Assembly (NCBI GenBank): GCA_913031625.1
Contig: CAJWGB010000014.1
Coordinates: 1 to 46,348, forward strand
Length of the DNA: 46,348 nt
Direction of reading: 5' to 3'
Origin: an uncultured Planctomycetaceae bacterium
Lineage (GTDB): Bacteria; Planctomycetota; Planctomycetia; Planctomycetales; Planctomycetaceae
Shown here one piece after another: positions 16,167-25,873 of this stretch. A model generated the notes under the pieces. It saw only the letters and a list, made by a program, of their open reading frames with translations. It ran no database searches and was not told the origin of the DNA. Position 1 is the stretch's first letter, and each line of letters opens with the position of its first letter. A program made the translations under genes and the position numbers.

Positions 16167-17006
16167 TCACTGACTCAGTGAAGGCTCCGGAAAGTCCTCG
16201 AAACCGGACACACGACGAATCTCGATCATGCTCTCTTCGTTGTCTTCAGCGACAGCGCGTTGGCTTCCCTCAGTCCGAACCTTTCTAACACCGGTGTCTT
16301 TTTCACCACTCAGATATCGACCGACTTCCTGAAATCTTTGTTTTGCCTGTTCTTCTTCTGCGTCAGGCTGCGAATCACTGTAGGCGGCAATCATCGCCCG
16401 GGCCTGTTTCGCTGCCAGCGTACCGGGATACTTGTGGTCTATCTCCGCCAGAATGGCGATGGCTTCGGAGACTCCTTTTCTGGCCTTGAGCTCGACGATC
16501 TGCAATTCAGTCTTTTCGACCTCAGCCGCAATCTCGTCAGTGTTCATCAGTGACGCACGTTCGGCTGCCAGCTGCAGGTATTTCTCGCGGATCAGATCCG
16601 ATTCCGCCCCTGGAGCGGCTGAGATCTGTGCAGGTTCTGACACCGCCCCAAATTGACTCAGGTCGTCGCCTCCTGTACCGATCGCGAGACCATCGTCAGC
16701 AGCCTCCGCTGCTGGAAAATGCTCTGCTTCCTCAGCCACGGGCACGGGCTTACGGAACACGGGGACTTTGTCTGATTGAAGGTCCTCACCACTCAAAATG
16801 AGCTGCTCCTCTTTCTGAGCCCTGGGCTCTTCAAACAGAGGAAGCTCTTCTTCCTGAACAGGTGCCCGTTTAAATGTGTTGGCTTCGTCCTGAGTCGGTT
16901 CGTCGAATAGCGGCAAGGAACCATCCTGTTGGGACAATCCGCTGGCTGCAAACAATCCGAACGCCGCGAAGAGCAGGATAACGGGCGGAAGGTGGCGGGA
17001 TTTCAT
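16167..17006 (-). CDS. Exported protein of unknown function upstream of pqiAB
   Basis: A 279-residue protein with a signal peptide (MKSRHLPPVILLFAAFGLFA, mature start near SQQDG). After it come several short acidic repeats of the form LPLFDEPTQDE and LPLFEEPRAQKEE, also VPVFRKPVPVAEE, so a degenerate [LV]P[LV]F-x-[EK]P motif recurs three times in residues about 30-90. The middle (about 135-235) is helical and TPR-like (YLQLAAERASLMNTDEIAAE, IAILAEIDHKYPGTLAAKQA). No catalytic motif is seen. The start at 17006 is favoured over 17054 because GGAG lies about 9 nt upstream and the leader begins there. It is 24 nt from pqiA, so it is likely in the same transcript and may assist the MCE system; this is inference. 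Confidence 0.75.
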   Translation of the reverse strand: MKSRHLPPVILLFAAFGLFAASGLSQQDGSLPLFDEPTQDEANTFKRAPVQEEELPLFEEPRAQKEEQLILSGEDLQSDKVPVFRKPVPVAEEAEHFPAAEAADDGLAIGTGGDDLSQFGAVSEPAQISAAPGAESDLIREKYLQLAAERASLMNTDEIAAEVEKTELQIVELKARKGVSEAIAILAEIDHKYPGTLAAKQARAMIAAYSDSQPDAEEEQAKQRFQEVGRYLSGEKDTGVRKVRTEGSQRAVAEDNEESMIEIRRVSGFEDFPEPSLSQ

Positions 17007-17070
17007 TGGGGGACTCCGTTTCCTACCCAACTGCTGGAATTGAAACAGGATCAAAAAAGATTGTCGTTAT

Positions 17071-17102
17071 GAAAAAGGACGGCGGAGAAAGCCTCCGCCG
17101 TC
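17071..17102 (-). terminator. Rho-independent terminator for the leftward gene at 17115
   Basis: Read on the minus strand, a perfect 10-bp stem (17102-17093 with 17087-17078, loop GCTTT) is followed by CCTTTTTC. It separates the 17115-18701 gene from the pqi cluster. Confidence 0.85.
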
Positions 17103-17114
17103 GCACTCCGTTCA

Positions 17115-18701
17115 TCAGATCTGCAACGGTGCACGCAGCCGATAGATCGTCCGGCTGATGTCCTGTGAAAGAATCCGCAGGTGCTCCCGCTGACTTGTGT
17201 TACAGCGACCAAGATACTGGTAGATGTTTCGCCAGTCCTCGATCAGGTCATCGACCTCCGCTCGCAGCTGCTGGTCAGTCGGTCGACGTGACAGCAGGTC
17301 ATACATTCCACGGGAACGAGCCACAAATCGGCTGGATGCCTGCAGTGCCTGGCTGCGGAATGACTGCCGGTCTGAGGCCAGCCATGCCGTGACGTCATCA
17401 TTGAGATGATCAGCAAGGTTCTCAAGAGACGCAGCCAGCGGAACCATGGCAGCTGTATCGATATTTGAACTGCCGGCAAGGTGCAGCTCATTTCGCAGTG
17501 ACACAATGTCGTCTTCAATTTCCTTGAGGACCACTCGTCCGGCCTGGCTGCGAAGCGAAGCAAATTTCCGGACGAACACGACACCATACTCTTCCACATA
17601 CTGATAGCAGTTCAGGAGAGTCTGATCATCTTCGTCGCGGTCAATACAGTCTTCCAGATTCTGCACGGCTCCATAAAACGCATCAGATGTTTCGAGAATC
17701 TGAACCACGTCTTTGAATCGAAGCAGCAGTTTCAGCGGAACCCGATTGAAGAATTCGTCGACGTCGCGGGTCAGTGCCTGACTGAGAATCTTGAGCTGCG
17801 CTCGGCTGGTCTTGTGCTCAAGTCGCAGCAGATTATGAATCCGCGTGTCGGACAAATGCACAGTTCGCAGACTTCGTTCCACGTAGCGGTTGTTGAGCTG
17901 ACGCAGTCGAGGTGTCACATTCGACCACTGGGCCTTAAACCGCTGATACTCATTAGCAATCGATGAGTAGGCATACTGATCCAGAATCATGTCCTGAACG
18001 CGATTGGCTTCCTGATTGAGCTTTCGAACGTCATGAATCAGCTGATAGAGCCGATCGCCACCTGTAGGATCCAGTTCCAGCTCCTGAACAATGTGATATA
18101 GCTGGCTCGTCAGCTGCGACATTTCCACGAGCAGGGCGCGTCGATCCAGCTGAGGTTCCATCTGGAACAGCTTTTCGAGACTCGCCTGTAGTCGGTCAAT
18201 TCGTTCTGTCTTGTCTTTCGATGCTGCACTGATGTGCCACGCACGCTTCACCCGGTGAGAGAACACCTGCCAGTCACTGTCGAGTTGACGGAGCTGACCG
18301 TGTACCCGCGTCATCGGCATGTTGTCCTGCAGGTCACGAGAAACCTGGTTTGCCGACGAACGAATGCTTCGCAGAGCCGTCAGCAGGCTGCGGACTTCGG
18401 GATACCGCCGGTAGTCAGTTGTGAGCAATTTATAGAGGTCATCCGACTGCGTCAGTGACTCTGCCAGCAGGTTCTGAAGCTGTCGCTTGTCGATCCGGGA
18501 GTAGTCGATTGCCGGCAGCTGATGCTCCAGGTGACGACGACTTCCGGAAAACGAGCCATCCTGCATCATACGATTCACATCACTGAAGTCAGTGTTGCGA
18601 TTACTGATTCGTTCATCCTGGCCGACGGCTGTCACGGTGAGCGCCGTCATGAGAATTGCTACGGTGGCTGAACGCCACCCCTCCATCCGTTGAGTCCACA
18701 T
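17115..18701 (-). CDS. Large exported all-helical protein of unknown function
   Basis: A 528-residue protein with a signal peptide (residues about 8-26, SATVAILMTALTVTAVGQ). The start at 18701 is chosen because AGGAAA precedes it at the right spacing and the leader follows; the frame is open further upstream. The mature part is almost entirely helical and rich in Leu, Arg, Asp and Gln, with repeated blocks resembling one another (LLTTDYRRYPEVRSLLTAL, LRQLDSDWQVFSHRVKRAW, LIHDVRKLNQEANRVQDMIL). These suggest duplicated helical bundles. No known domain or active site is recognised. It has its own terminator and so is a single-gene unit. A structural or adaptor role in the periplasm is possible but unproven. 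Confidence 0.75.
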   Translation of the reverse strand: MWTQRMEGWRSATVAILMTALTVTAVGQDERISNRNTDFSDVNRMMQDGSFSGSRRHLEHQLPAIDYSRIDKRQLQNLLAESLTQSDDLYKLLTTDYRRYPEVRSLLTALRSIRSSANQVSRDLQDNMPMTRVHGQLRQLDSDWQVFSHRVKRAWHISAASKDKTERIDRLQASLEKLFQMEPQLDRRALLVEMSQLTSQLYHIVQELELDPTGGDRLYQLIHDVRKLNQEANRVQDMILDQYAYSSIANEYQRFKAQWSNVTPRLRQLNNRYVERSLRTVHLSDTRIHNLLRLEHKTSRAQLKILSQALTRDVDEFFNRVPLKLLLRFKDVVQILETSDAFYGAVQNLEDCIDRDEDDQTLLNCYQYVEEYGVVFVRKFASLRSQAGRVVLKEIEDDIVSLRNELHLAGSSNIDTAAMVPLAASLENLADHLNDDVTAWLASDRQSFRSQALQASSRFVARSRGMYDLLSRRPTDQQLRAEVDDLIEDWRNIYQYLGRCNTSQREHLRILSQDISRTIYRLRAPLQI

Positions 18702-19448
18702 TAGGTTTCCTTTCCCTGAACCCGCAGTGATCCTGCGGTTGAGTCTGAATCGCCGCCCGTCAGAAGATTCTGTGTGTAGCGTCCCTGTTGCTCTGACACA
18801 GCCCGCCAGAAACACGCGGGACAGAACCGGGTATGGGCGGAAGTTTAGGCCAGGAATGCAATTTGCCGGAATACGTGTTTTTGAGTTTGGCAACTCGCTG
18901 ACATCCGGCCAATTTCGCCGGATCTGACCCCATTCAGCCATGTCCACAGAAGCCCCCGTGATGACCGCTGAATTGGCGCTTGTCGTCCGCCTGAAGCATG
19001 CCCCCGGCGGTCAGTAACCAACTGTCTCGAAACTGCCTGCCCCTACTCAGACCCGCAACATGAGTTTCCGTAACTCATTACTCAACATGCATTTAGTGCG
19101 AACAAATGCATTTCGAAACGAATTTATTTTTCTGGCAAAATGCGGCGAACTTTTTGCGAACTGCCGATGTCATAGGGACATACATGGGATTCTCCCGACA
19201 GGGAGCCGGTTCCATGCGAATTCAAGACGACTCTGTCGTATACTGTGTTCATACCAAATCCGTGTTCACTATGGGGTTTATCGAGCCTGTTGCTCTCCCC
19301 GCAAAGCCCTCATCCAGCTTTGATTTTTGATGGATGAATCAGTCGGTTTTCTTTTCAACTGACCGTTACGCGTCGCTCAGGGCGACGCAGCTTAATGGAC
19401 CGTAACAGCCCACATCGGGCGCGGGACTCTTTAGAGGAAGGCAGAACA
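18702..19448. other. Long intergenic region with small inverted repeats
   Basis: This 747-bp stretch has no convincing gene. It contains several short hairpins: ATGAGTT/AACTCAT (near 19060-19078), GCATTT/AAATGC just after it, and GCGTCGC/GCGACGC (arms 19370-19376 and 19382-19388). The segment from 19050 to 19340 is more AT-rich than its surroundings and may be promoter DNA for the following genes. I see no tRNA or recognised ncRNA. Confidence 0.4.
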
Positions 19449-19769
19449 ATGCTGCTTACAAACACGATCAATACTCAGGTAATTTCCAGCACCGTTGCCG
19501 GCGGCAACTCAGTCGTGCGTGGTACCGAGTTTCGTGGATGTTCTGCCTGTCCCGCACATACGGCAAACCGGCTATCCGCGAAACCGGCCACCCATCGCAT
19601 AAGCCAACGCATGGTTGCCCGCGGTTGCAGAGTGATGTCGGCCATATATTCGGATCATACAGCATGGCAATTAGCCTGGCATGATTCGAAGGCCATCTCC
19701 AAGGCAATGTCGCCGGCATCAGCCACTGGGAAGCTCTCGGAGAGCCCCTCTGGTCTCAGTCTCAGCTGA
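19449..19769 (+). CDS. Possible small hypothetical protein
   Basis: A 106-codon frame starts at ATG 19449 behind the very good ribosome-binding site AGAGGAAGG (19433-19441, 7-nt spacer). The product begins MLLTNTINTQVISSTVAGGN and is rich in Ser, Thr, Ala and Arg, with three cysteines (FRGCSACPAH, ARGCRV). It shows no membrane segment or recognised motif, and the composition is not strongly protein-like. The ECF sigma gene begins 230 nt downstream, so it could be a leader frame in that transcript. The strong start signal is the main support; the rest of the frame may be chance. Confidence 0.3.
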   Translation: MLLTNTINTQVISSTVAGGNSVVRGTEFRGCSACPAHTANRLSAKPATHRISQRMVARGCRVMSAIYSDHTAWQLAWHDSKAISKAMSPASATGKLSESPSGLSLS

Positions 19770-19999
19770 AGCCCTGTCAGGCACCCGTCACTCTGACGAA
19801 ATCTGATTGCTTCGACCTGACCGAGACCAGTTGACCGGCCAAAGCCGATCACGCTGGCTTTCTCAGTTTGCTGCTTTTCGGCAAATCTCTCTGCAGGTTT
19901 TTGTTCCCGTGCCGGCTTTGTTTGCCGCTCTTCACGGGATTCCTTACACGGTTTAATCGCGGCCCTTCCTGGCCGCTTCCAGACATGGAGTCTGTTATT

Positions 20000-20551
20000 A
20001 TGTCTGCTGATACTCTTGCGAAAATCGTTGTTCGCTCTCAGTCTGGCGACGCCGAAGCGTTCGGTCAGCTGTACGAACAGTTCTACTCCCGGGTCTTTGG
20101 AATCGTTATGCAGCGATTACGAAACACGGCTGAAGCGGACGAAATCACTCAGGAGGTTTTCCTGCGTGCTTACCGAAAGCTTGAGCAGCTGAAGGAAGCG
20201 GCCGCATTCCCTGGCTGGATCTGCCAGATCGCTGTCCGTCTTTCCATCAATCGAGCTGTTCGTCGGCCACCCGAAACAGCATGTGAACCATCTTCCTTCG
20301 AAGTCATGCAGGAAGCTCCGGGCAGCCCGGACGCTGAACTCATGCAGGTGGAAGATGCCGAGCAGCTGCGAGACGGTATCGATCGTCTGGGTGAGCTCGA
20401 CCGCCGAACGTTACTGGCTTTCTACTTTGATGGTCAGTCTCTGAAGGAAATGAGCGTTTCGTTCGACAGCCCGATCGGTACGATCAAGCGCCGACTGCAC
20501 ACGGCTCGACACCGACTGCACGATGTGCTTTCCGGTATGCAGACGGCATGA
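20000..20551 (+). CDS. ECF-type RNA polymerase sigma factor
   Basis: A 183-residue group IV sigma factor. Region 2 covers about residues 20-90 (FGQLYEQFYSRVFGIVMQRL, EADEITQEVFLRAYRKL, FPGWICQIAVRLSINRAVRR). Region 4 covers about 125-175 (LRDGIDRLGELDRRTLLAFY, SPIGTIKRRLHTARHRL). ATG 20000 is chosen (GGAG 10 nt upstream); ATG 19985 is also in frame. No anti-sigma gene follows: a strong terminator comes 47 nt after the stop, so its regulator, if any, is encoded elsewhere. Target genes cannot be told from here. Confidence 0.92.
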   Translation: MSADTLAKIVVRSQSGDAEAFGQLYEQFYSRVFGIVMQRLRNTAEADEITQEVFLRAYRKLEQLKEAAAFPGWICQIAVRLSINRAVRRPPETACEPSSFEVMQEAPGSPDAELMQVEDAEQLRDGIDRLGELDRRTLLAFYFDGQSLKEMSVSFDSPIGTIKRRLHTARHRLHDVLSGMQTA

Positions 20552-20597
20552 TGGGTCGCCAGCATAGTGCCGGGCAGCGCTACACAACTATGAACCG

Positions 20598-20630
20598 GGC
20601 GTGACAGGCTTCCTGTCACGCCTTTTTCTT
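20598..20630 (+). terminator. Rho-independent terminator after the ECF sigma gene
   Basis: A perfect 11-bp stem (20598-20608 with 20612-20622, loop CTT) is followed by TTTTTCTT. Confidence 0.9.
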
Positions 20631-20712
20631 TGGCCGCCGGGAACTAATGCTCAGGACCGGACTTTGGTCTGCTCATTCCGGCCTGCAACTGATGCACCGT
20701 CGGGAAGCCTGC

Positions 20713-23304
20713 TCACGCCGGCGACAGGTCGCCGTCCGCCGCGTGTCCCAGCGTATGGATCGTCAGCCCCGTGAGATCACGTGGTCCGTCCTTTAACACC
20801 ATGCTTGCAGCCAGCCCGACAATCACACACGTCGAAATGCCGCATGTGGTGTAGAGGTAGCCGTTGATGGATGTCTTCTGCCACATCAGGAACATCACTC
20901 CGGCTCCGACAAGCGCACCGACCAGTGCGCCACCAGCGCTGGCTCGCTTCGAAAGAGCCCCGAGCACAAACAGCCCGCCAAGAACCCCCATAAACAGCCC
21001 AATCACTTTCAGGAACGCGTCAAACAGTGACTTAATCTCGGGGTTCACAAAAATCAGGCCGATGACCGTGCCCAGAATCCCACACAGCAAAGTGGTTACA
21101 CGAGCAGCTTTCAACAGCTGCTCTTCGCTCAGCGACTCTCGCGGCTTGAGGAAGTCGGTCACAATCGTCGTGGAGATGGAGTTCATACTCGTGGACACAG
21201 TCGACTGAGCCGCAGCAAAAACACCAGCCACAATCAAACCTGCCAACCCTACCGGCATCTCACGCGCGATGAAGAGCGGAAAAATCTGATCCGTGGTGAT
21301 AGTGGGATCCAGACGTTCGGGGTGGCTGCGATAGAACGCGAACAGCGCTGTCCCCAGCCCCAGAAACAACAGGGTCGATGGAATGGTCAGGAATCCATTC
21401 ATCCAGATCGATCGCGCCGCAAGCTTCTGGTCTGCGGTTGTCATGTACCGCTGAACGACCGCCTGGTCGGCTGTGTACGACGACAGGTTCTGGCCGATGC
21501 CACCGACGATAATCACCCATAATGCAATCTGACTGCTGGTGGGATCCGTCAGCAGATTCGCAATCCGAAATTTACCTGCGGCCGCTGAGTCATTGAGAAA
21601 GCCACTGAAACCGCCATCGACACCAGCAATCAGCAGGCAGAACGCCAGGAGTGCTCCCCCCATCAACACCACCGTCTGGACGGTGTCAGTCCAGATGACG
21701 GCTTCTACACCTCCCATTGTGCAGTACACAATGCTCAGGACCCCCATCAGCAGGACCGACTGCACCCCAGTCAGCGGCGTCGCAACCGCCAGCGCAAGTC
21801 CGGTCAGAGACATGACGACAGCCATTCGAAACACATGGAACAGCGTAAAACTGACGCTGCCAAACAGTCGCACCCTGCGGCTGAACCGTCGCTCGAGATA
21901 CTCATAAGCACTCGTCGCGTCAATCCGCCGAAAAAACGGCAATGCGACAAAGACCGCAATCACTGCGACCACCGGAATCATGAAATTGCCAACCATGTAC
22001 ACCCAGTCCTGCGCGTACGACTTTGCAGGGAGCCCGGTAAAGGTCAGCGAACTCAGCATGGTGGCGAAGATGCTGCAACCTGCCGCCCACCATGGAATTT
22101 TTCCACCTCCGCGAAAATACTGCTCTGTGTTGCGGTTCTTTCGCGCGAAGTAAAATCCGACTCCAACGATGCCCAACAGGTACACCCCCAGCACCAGATA
22201 GTTAACCGCGCCAAAGTCCGGCTTCTCACTGGCAACTGACACTCGCCAGACCTTTGCCGATCGAACTCGAGGCCGCACTTCCCCGCTGGGAATAATGATG
22301 TCGTCATGCCATTTCACCGCGATGGTGGTCACATGGTTCTGCAGCGTACTGCCTGCGGACGTCCACTGATTGGTAATCGTGTGGTACGCCCAGGCTTTCT
22401 TTGGGAACCCCGGGTGCCTGTCTCGGAGTTCATCCGTGCGATGAAAGAGGCTTCCGTCCGCTCCACTCAGAGCAATAACGTGACTCTGGCCGACGCCGAT
22501 TCCGGTCCCCGCCATGATGGAAACCGGAGCGTCTGCACGCTTCCGCCATTTGCCGGTTCGAGGAGTAAACTCCCAGACATCCTTCAGGAACTCCGGATCA
22601 TCTCCTTCCTGCCGGCGGCCGCTCATCACGTAGATGCAGTCGTCATATCCGTTATGCTGGCGGATGGTCAGATTGAGTGCTCGAGTTGGCCATGGTGGAG
22701 CAGGCAGTTCTTCCCATCCAAAGCCATCCCTGCCGCGGTTCGACAGATCCAGCTTCCAGAGATTGGCCATCGCAGAGTCAAGACCCATTCCACTCTGCCC
22801 GCCCGCCAGATAAATCGTTGAACCAACGAGGGCCGCGTATCCGAAGGCACACGGCTTTGGCAGCGAAGGAAGGGGTGTGGAAGTGATCTTCTTTGTGCCC
22901 CGATTCCATGCGAGTTCGAAGACATCCGCATAGACGTTTTCCGCATCATTGCCTCCCATGCAAATCACACCGTCTCGTGTCGAGACAGCAGCTCCGTAAG
23001 CCAGAGGATGAGGCAGCTTACCGCCCTCATGCCATTCGAAGGATTCGTTTCCGTCGTCGACTGTCCGCTCAAGCACATAGATCTGACCGTGCCATGCCTT
23101 GTCGTTTTCCCAGACTGGTTTGGGAAAGTTCGCGCCTCCGGCGACGATCAGTGCGTCTTCGTGTATGCCGGCAAACGGTCCAGCCACACCCAGCTGGTCT
23201 GGCAGATCCGGAAGTGCTTCGAATCTGAGTAGATCGCGGTCCTCTTCTTCCGCGCGAACGGAGGTACAGACAGTCAGCAGCAGGGTCGCAGTCAGCAGGC
23301 GCAT
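20713..23304 (-). CDS. Kelch/NanM-like mutarotase fused to a sodium:solute symporter
   Basis: An 863-residue fusion. Residues 1-18 are a signal peptide. Residues about 25-357 form a Kelch propeller like the cyclically permuted sialate mutarotase family (NanM/YjhT): paired-Gly strands as in [38 protein letters not shown] and [12 protein letters not shown]. From about 365 onward is a sodium:solute symporter (SSS family) with about 13-14 membrane helices ([60 protein letters not shown]). The propeller would sit outside and the transporter in the inner membrane, together converting and importing a sugar such as N-acetylneuraminate or another amino sugar. The substrate is inferred from the propeller family. 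Transcribed leftward and convergent with the ECF gene. Confidence 0.88.
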   Translation of the reverse strand: MRLLTATLLLTVCTSVRAEEEDRDLLRFEALPDLPDQLGVAGPFAGIHEDALIVAGGANFPKPVWENDKAWHGQIYVLERTVDDGNESFEWHEGGKLPHPLAYGAAVSTRDGVICMGGNDAENVYADVFELAWNRGTKKITSTPLPSLPKPCAFGYAALVGSTIYLAGGQSGMGLDSAMANLWKLDLSNRGRDGFGWEELPAPPWPTRALNLTIRQHNGYDDCIYVMSGRRQEGDDPEFLKDVWEFTPRTGKWRKRADAPVSIMAGTGIGVGQSHVIALSGADGSLFHRTDELRDRHPGFPKKAWAYHTITNQWTSAGSTLQNHVTTIAVKWHDDIIIPSGEVRPRVRSAKVWRVSVASEKPDFGAVNYLVLGVYLLGIVGVGFYFARKNRNTEQYFRGGGKIPWWAAGCSIFATMLSSLTFTGLPAKSYAQDWVYMVGNFMIPVVAVIAVFVALPFFRRIDATSAYEYLERRFSRRVRLFGSVSFTLFHVFRMAVVMSLTGLALAVATPLTGVQSVLLMGVLSIVYCTMGGVEAVIWTDTVQTVVLMGGALLAFCLLIAGVDGGFSGFLNDSAAAGKFRIANLLTDPTSSQIALWVIIVGGIGQNLSSYTADQAVVQRYMTTADQKLAARSIWMNGFLTIPSTLLFLGLGTALFAFYRSHPERLDPTITTDQIFPLFIAREMPVGLAGLIVAGVFAAAQSTVSTSMNSISTTIVTDFLKPRESLSEEQLLKAARVTTLLCGILGTVIGLIFVNPEIKSLFDAFLKVIGLFMGVLGGLFVLGALSKRASAGGALVGALVGAGVMFLMWQKTSINGYLYTTCGISTCVIVGLAASMVLKDGPRDLTGLTIHTLGHAADGDLSPA

Positions 23305-23455
23305 GGCGTGATTTTCAGCAGGAATGGCAGCGGCAAAGTTGTCTGCAGCTGATTATTCCAAAGTCTGAGCAGTGAACCAAGTGGCTCGCTGCCCGGAGTA
23401 ATTCATCGTTGCGAACGGCCTGTCCAGGGAGGCTCATCGATGTTATTGGAATTTT

Positions 23456-24229
23456 GTGAGTCACACCCGTCTCAGAGATCGATTCAGGAAGTTGCTGAAA
23501 GCGTTTGTGCCCGGCCTGATCGTGTTGGTGGTGGTCCTTGTCCTGCTGCGCGGAGTTGGCGGCACGATTGATGCTCTTCGCCTGCAGCTGGTCACACTGG
23601 CAAACAGTTTTCTCGGGACGGGCGACGGACTGGTCCCCGTTTTGTTGCAGACACTGCCACTCGCCCTGGCCGCTGGCTGCTGCATGTTTCTTATCGCGCG
23701 AAGAATCCTGACATTTGAGTCGTTTGGGTCAGTCGTGGGAATGGCAGTCATCATTCTGACAGGAGCCTCAACAGGCGGCGTCCTCATCGACCTGCTGCCT
23801 GCAACATCAAATGTAGATCCGCAGATCTATGATGTCGCCTTGAACCCGTTGCGTGAGGCTGCGAACCAGCCAACTCGGAATCCAAAGTCACCGATCACAT
23901 TATCGATCGCCAGCCCACTCAGCTCACAATCGCAAATTGCTGTTGCAAAGCCGCAATCTCAGCCGCAGGGTCAGTTGGCCGCGATCGACTGGTGGGCCGA
24001 ACCTGACATCTCCCGAATCCCCAAAGGCACAGTGGAACCGCTGGACGTGATTCCGGAGGTGAATGGTGTCATGGGGCTGGTAGTGCAGGCCCTTAATCAG
24101 CTGATGGGATATCTTGTTGCCTATCAGCCTCGACTGTTTCTGGCGGCCATTGTCGCCGGCTCATGGAGCGGCTGGTCACTGCACCGCAGGTTAAAGAGCC
24201 TCGCTGAAGAGAGCCCATCGTCGAGATAG
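23456..24229 (+). CDS. Membrane protein of unknown function
   Basis: A 257-residue protein starting with GTG 23456. Membrane helices are apparent at about residues 17-34, 62-82 and 90-115, with a last hydrophobic stretch near 225-242. Between the third and last lies a 100-residue hydrophilic segment rich in Ser, Gln, Pro and Asn (SPLSSQSQIAVAKPQSQPQG), likely outside the cytoplasm. No family is recognised. It is divergent from the Kelch-symporter gene, with 151 nt between the starts, and is followed by a 239-nt gap before the menaquinone methyltransferase. The start codon is uncertain, because an overlapping ATG at 23440 is in another frame. Confidence 0.65.
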   Translation: MSHTRLRDRFRKLLKAFVPGLIVLVVVLVLLRGVGGTIDALRLQLVTLANSFLGTGDGLVPVLLQTLPLALAAGCCMFLIARRILTFESFGSVVGMAVIILTGASTGGVLIDLLPATSNVDPQIYDVALNPLREAANQPTRNPKSPITLSIASPLSSQSQIAVAKPQSQPQGQLAAIDWWAEPDISRIPKGTVEPLDVIPEVNGVMGLVVQALNQLMGYLVAYQPRLFLAAIVAGSWSGWSLHRRLKSLAEESPSSR

Positions 24230-24382
24230 CGACGTCAGGCGAGCAGCAGCGCGGGGGACTATAGCGACGTAGTCTGACACCTTCGAGTCGAGCGTCTCGC
24301 TGTTTCTGCGAATGAGCTGATTCCCGAATGACGTGGGAATGCATGCGAATCTGTCCCAGTTTACAGGGAAATGGAATCGTGA

Positions 24383-24410
24383 TTGGAGACCCGCAAAGTC
24401 GTGTTAAACT
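24383..24410 (+). promoter_or_regulatory. Candidate promoter for the menaquinone methyltransferase gene
   Basis: TTGGAG (24383-24388) and TAAACT (24405-24410) are separated by 16 nt, about 60 nt before the start codon. The match to consensus is only moderate. Confidence 0.3.
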
Positions 24411-24468
24411 CGGTGTCGTTTAGCGGTAAAAACGCTCAACCGCAGTCCCCCGTAGCCCGCACCGTCCC

Positions 24469-25182
24469 ATGCCAGTCGATAAGTCAGGAAATCGTATTCG
24501 TCAGATGTTCGGTGACATCGCCGGGCGTTATGACTTCATGAATCACTTCCTGTCCGGTGGAACTGATATCTACTGGCGATGGAAGACGGTCCGCCTGGCG
24601 CGTCCGGACGGTGAGGATCCGATCCTTGATGTGTGCACAGGCACTGGAGATCTCGCGTTCGCGTGGCGGAAAGCGGCATCGGCATCGACACGCGTCATGG
24701 GCACTGACTTTACTCACGGCATGCTCAAGCTCGCGGAACAGAAAAAGCGTACCCGTTCCGTCAGCTTTATGGAGGCCGACACACAGCACCTTCCATTTCC
24801 CAATGACACGTTTCAGCTGGTGTCTGTGGCATTCGGCCTGCGAAATGTGTCGAGCACAATTGGCGGCCTGGAAGAAATGACACGTGTCTGCCGGCCCGGC
24901 GGGCGAGTAGTTGTGCTGGAGTTTTCGTTGCCGGATAATCGACTGATCAGCCGAATGTACCAATGGTACTTTCGCAACATTCTGCCCATGCTGGGACAGA
25001 TGCTGGTGCGAAATCGTCATGCGGCTTACGAGTACCTGCCGCAATCAGTCTCAGAGTTCCCGTGCGGTCCCCGATTAACCGAAATCATGGAAGAAGCGGG
25101 GCTTGAGCAGACTTCCTTCCACAAACTGACGGGCGGAATTGCCACGGTGTACATTGGCTACAAGCCCGAACAACCCGAATGA
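24469..25182 (+). CDS. ubiE: Demethylmenaquinone / ubiquinone-type C-methyltransferase (UbiE/MenG)
   Basis: A 237-residue class I SAM-dependent methyltransferase of the UbiE/MenG family, catalysing the last C-methylation in menaquinone synthesis. Signature segments in order: MFGDIAGRYDFMNHFLSGG (N-terminal family motif), ILDVCTGTGDLAF (SAM-binding motif I), MEADTQHLPFPNDTFQ, VSVAFGLRNV, and GGRVVVLEFSLP. Length is normal for the family. Planctomycetes use menaquinone, so a MenG role is more likely than ubiquinone synthesis; that is inference. The ATG at 24469 lacks a clear Shine-Dalgarno sequence, but the protein begins at the usual point. Confidence 0.95.
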   Translation: MPVDKSGNRIRQMFGDIAGRYDFMNHFLSGGTDIYWRWKTVRLARPDGEDPILDVCTGTGDLAFAWRKAASASTRVMGTDFTHGMLKLAEQKKRTRSVSFMEADTQHLPFPNDTFQLVSVAFGLRNVSSTIGGLEEMTRVCRPGGRVVVLEFSLPDNRLISRMYQWYFRNILPMLGQMLVRNRHAAYEYLPQSVSEFPCGPRLTEIMEEAGLEQTSFHKLTGGIATVYIGYKPEQPE

Positions 25183-25332
25183 CAATTGGGGCCATCAGCA
25201 GGACGGCCATCAAGTCGACCAGGATCTAATTCGGGATCTAGAGTGTTGACACAGGGTCTGCCACCCCGCCATTCTCAGCTTAGCACGCCAATCCAATGTC
25301 TGGTCGGCGTGATACCTTCAGCGGGGAGTGTC

Positions 25333-25773
25333 ATGAAAATCAAAATGCTGCCAGGTCTGCTGACCTGCATGGCCTGCATCACAGCAAACGCAGACGAAAA
25401 ATGGACCATCGAGATCACACCCACAAACAAAGTCGTGGACGACGCATCACAGGTGGTAAAGACACGTGACGGCAAAGAAGTCAATCTGGCCGACTATCAG
25501 CGCGTCTACAGATCGATTCCGTTCAATCGCGTGGAATACAACGTAAACCGAGGTTATCGTCATGATGCCGCAATGGAGCTGCTGACAGGCAATTCACGGC
25601 ACGTCACAGTTGTCCGTCACGGTGCCGCACCTCAGGCTGCCGCTCCTCGGCGACCCGGCAACACCATCATTCCTTACGGGTTTGTTCGGCCATCAGTTCG
25701 TTTGAACTACTACCGACATTTCCCGTCATTGAATCCATACTGGAGCCTGTGGCACTTCAACGGAATCTATTGA
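25333..25773 (+). CDS. Small secreted protein of unknown function
   Basis: A 146-residue protein starting at ATG 25333 behind GGGGAG. A signal peptide ends near residue 20 (MKIKMLPGLLTCMACITANA). The mature part begins DEKWTIEITPTNKVVDDASQ. It later has a Pro/Ala-rich joint (AAPQAAAPRRPG) and a Tyr/Trp/Pro-rich C-terminus (RLNYYRHFPSLNPYWSLWHF). No catalytic motif and no known family is recognised. It is a single-gene unit ending at a strong terminator 24 nt past the stop. Confidence 0.7.
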   Translation: MKIKMLPGLLTCMACITANADEKWTIEITPTNKVVDDASQVVKTRDGKEVNLADYQRVYRSIPFNRVEYNVNRGYRHDAAMELLTGNSRHVTVVRHGAAPQAAAPRRPGNTIIPYGFVRPSVRLNYYRHFPSLNPYWSLWHFNGIY

Positions 25774-25796
25774 TCCCGTTGACGACAGAACAAATC

Positions 25797-25843
25797 GGGC
25801 GTCTGCCGGCTTAACCCCTGAGTCAGCAGACGCCCTTTTTATT
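25797..25843 (+). terminator. Rho-independent terminator after the small secreted protein gene
   Basis: A perfect 10-bp stem (GGGCGTCTGC at 25797-25806 with GCAGACGCCC at 25826-25835) with a 19-nt loop is followed by TTTTTATTT. Confidence 0.8.
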
Positions 25844-25873
25844 TGTCCATAAATTCGTCGTTGTTAACGCCAC

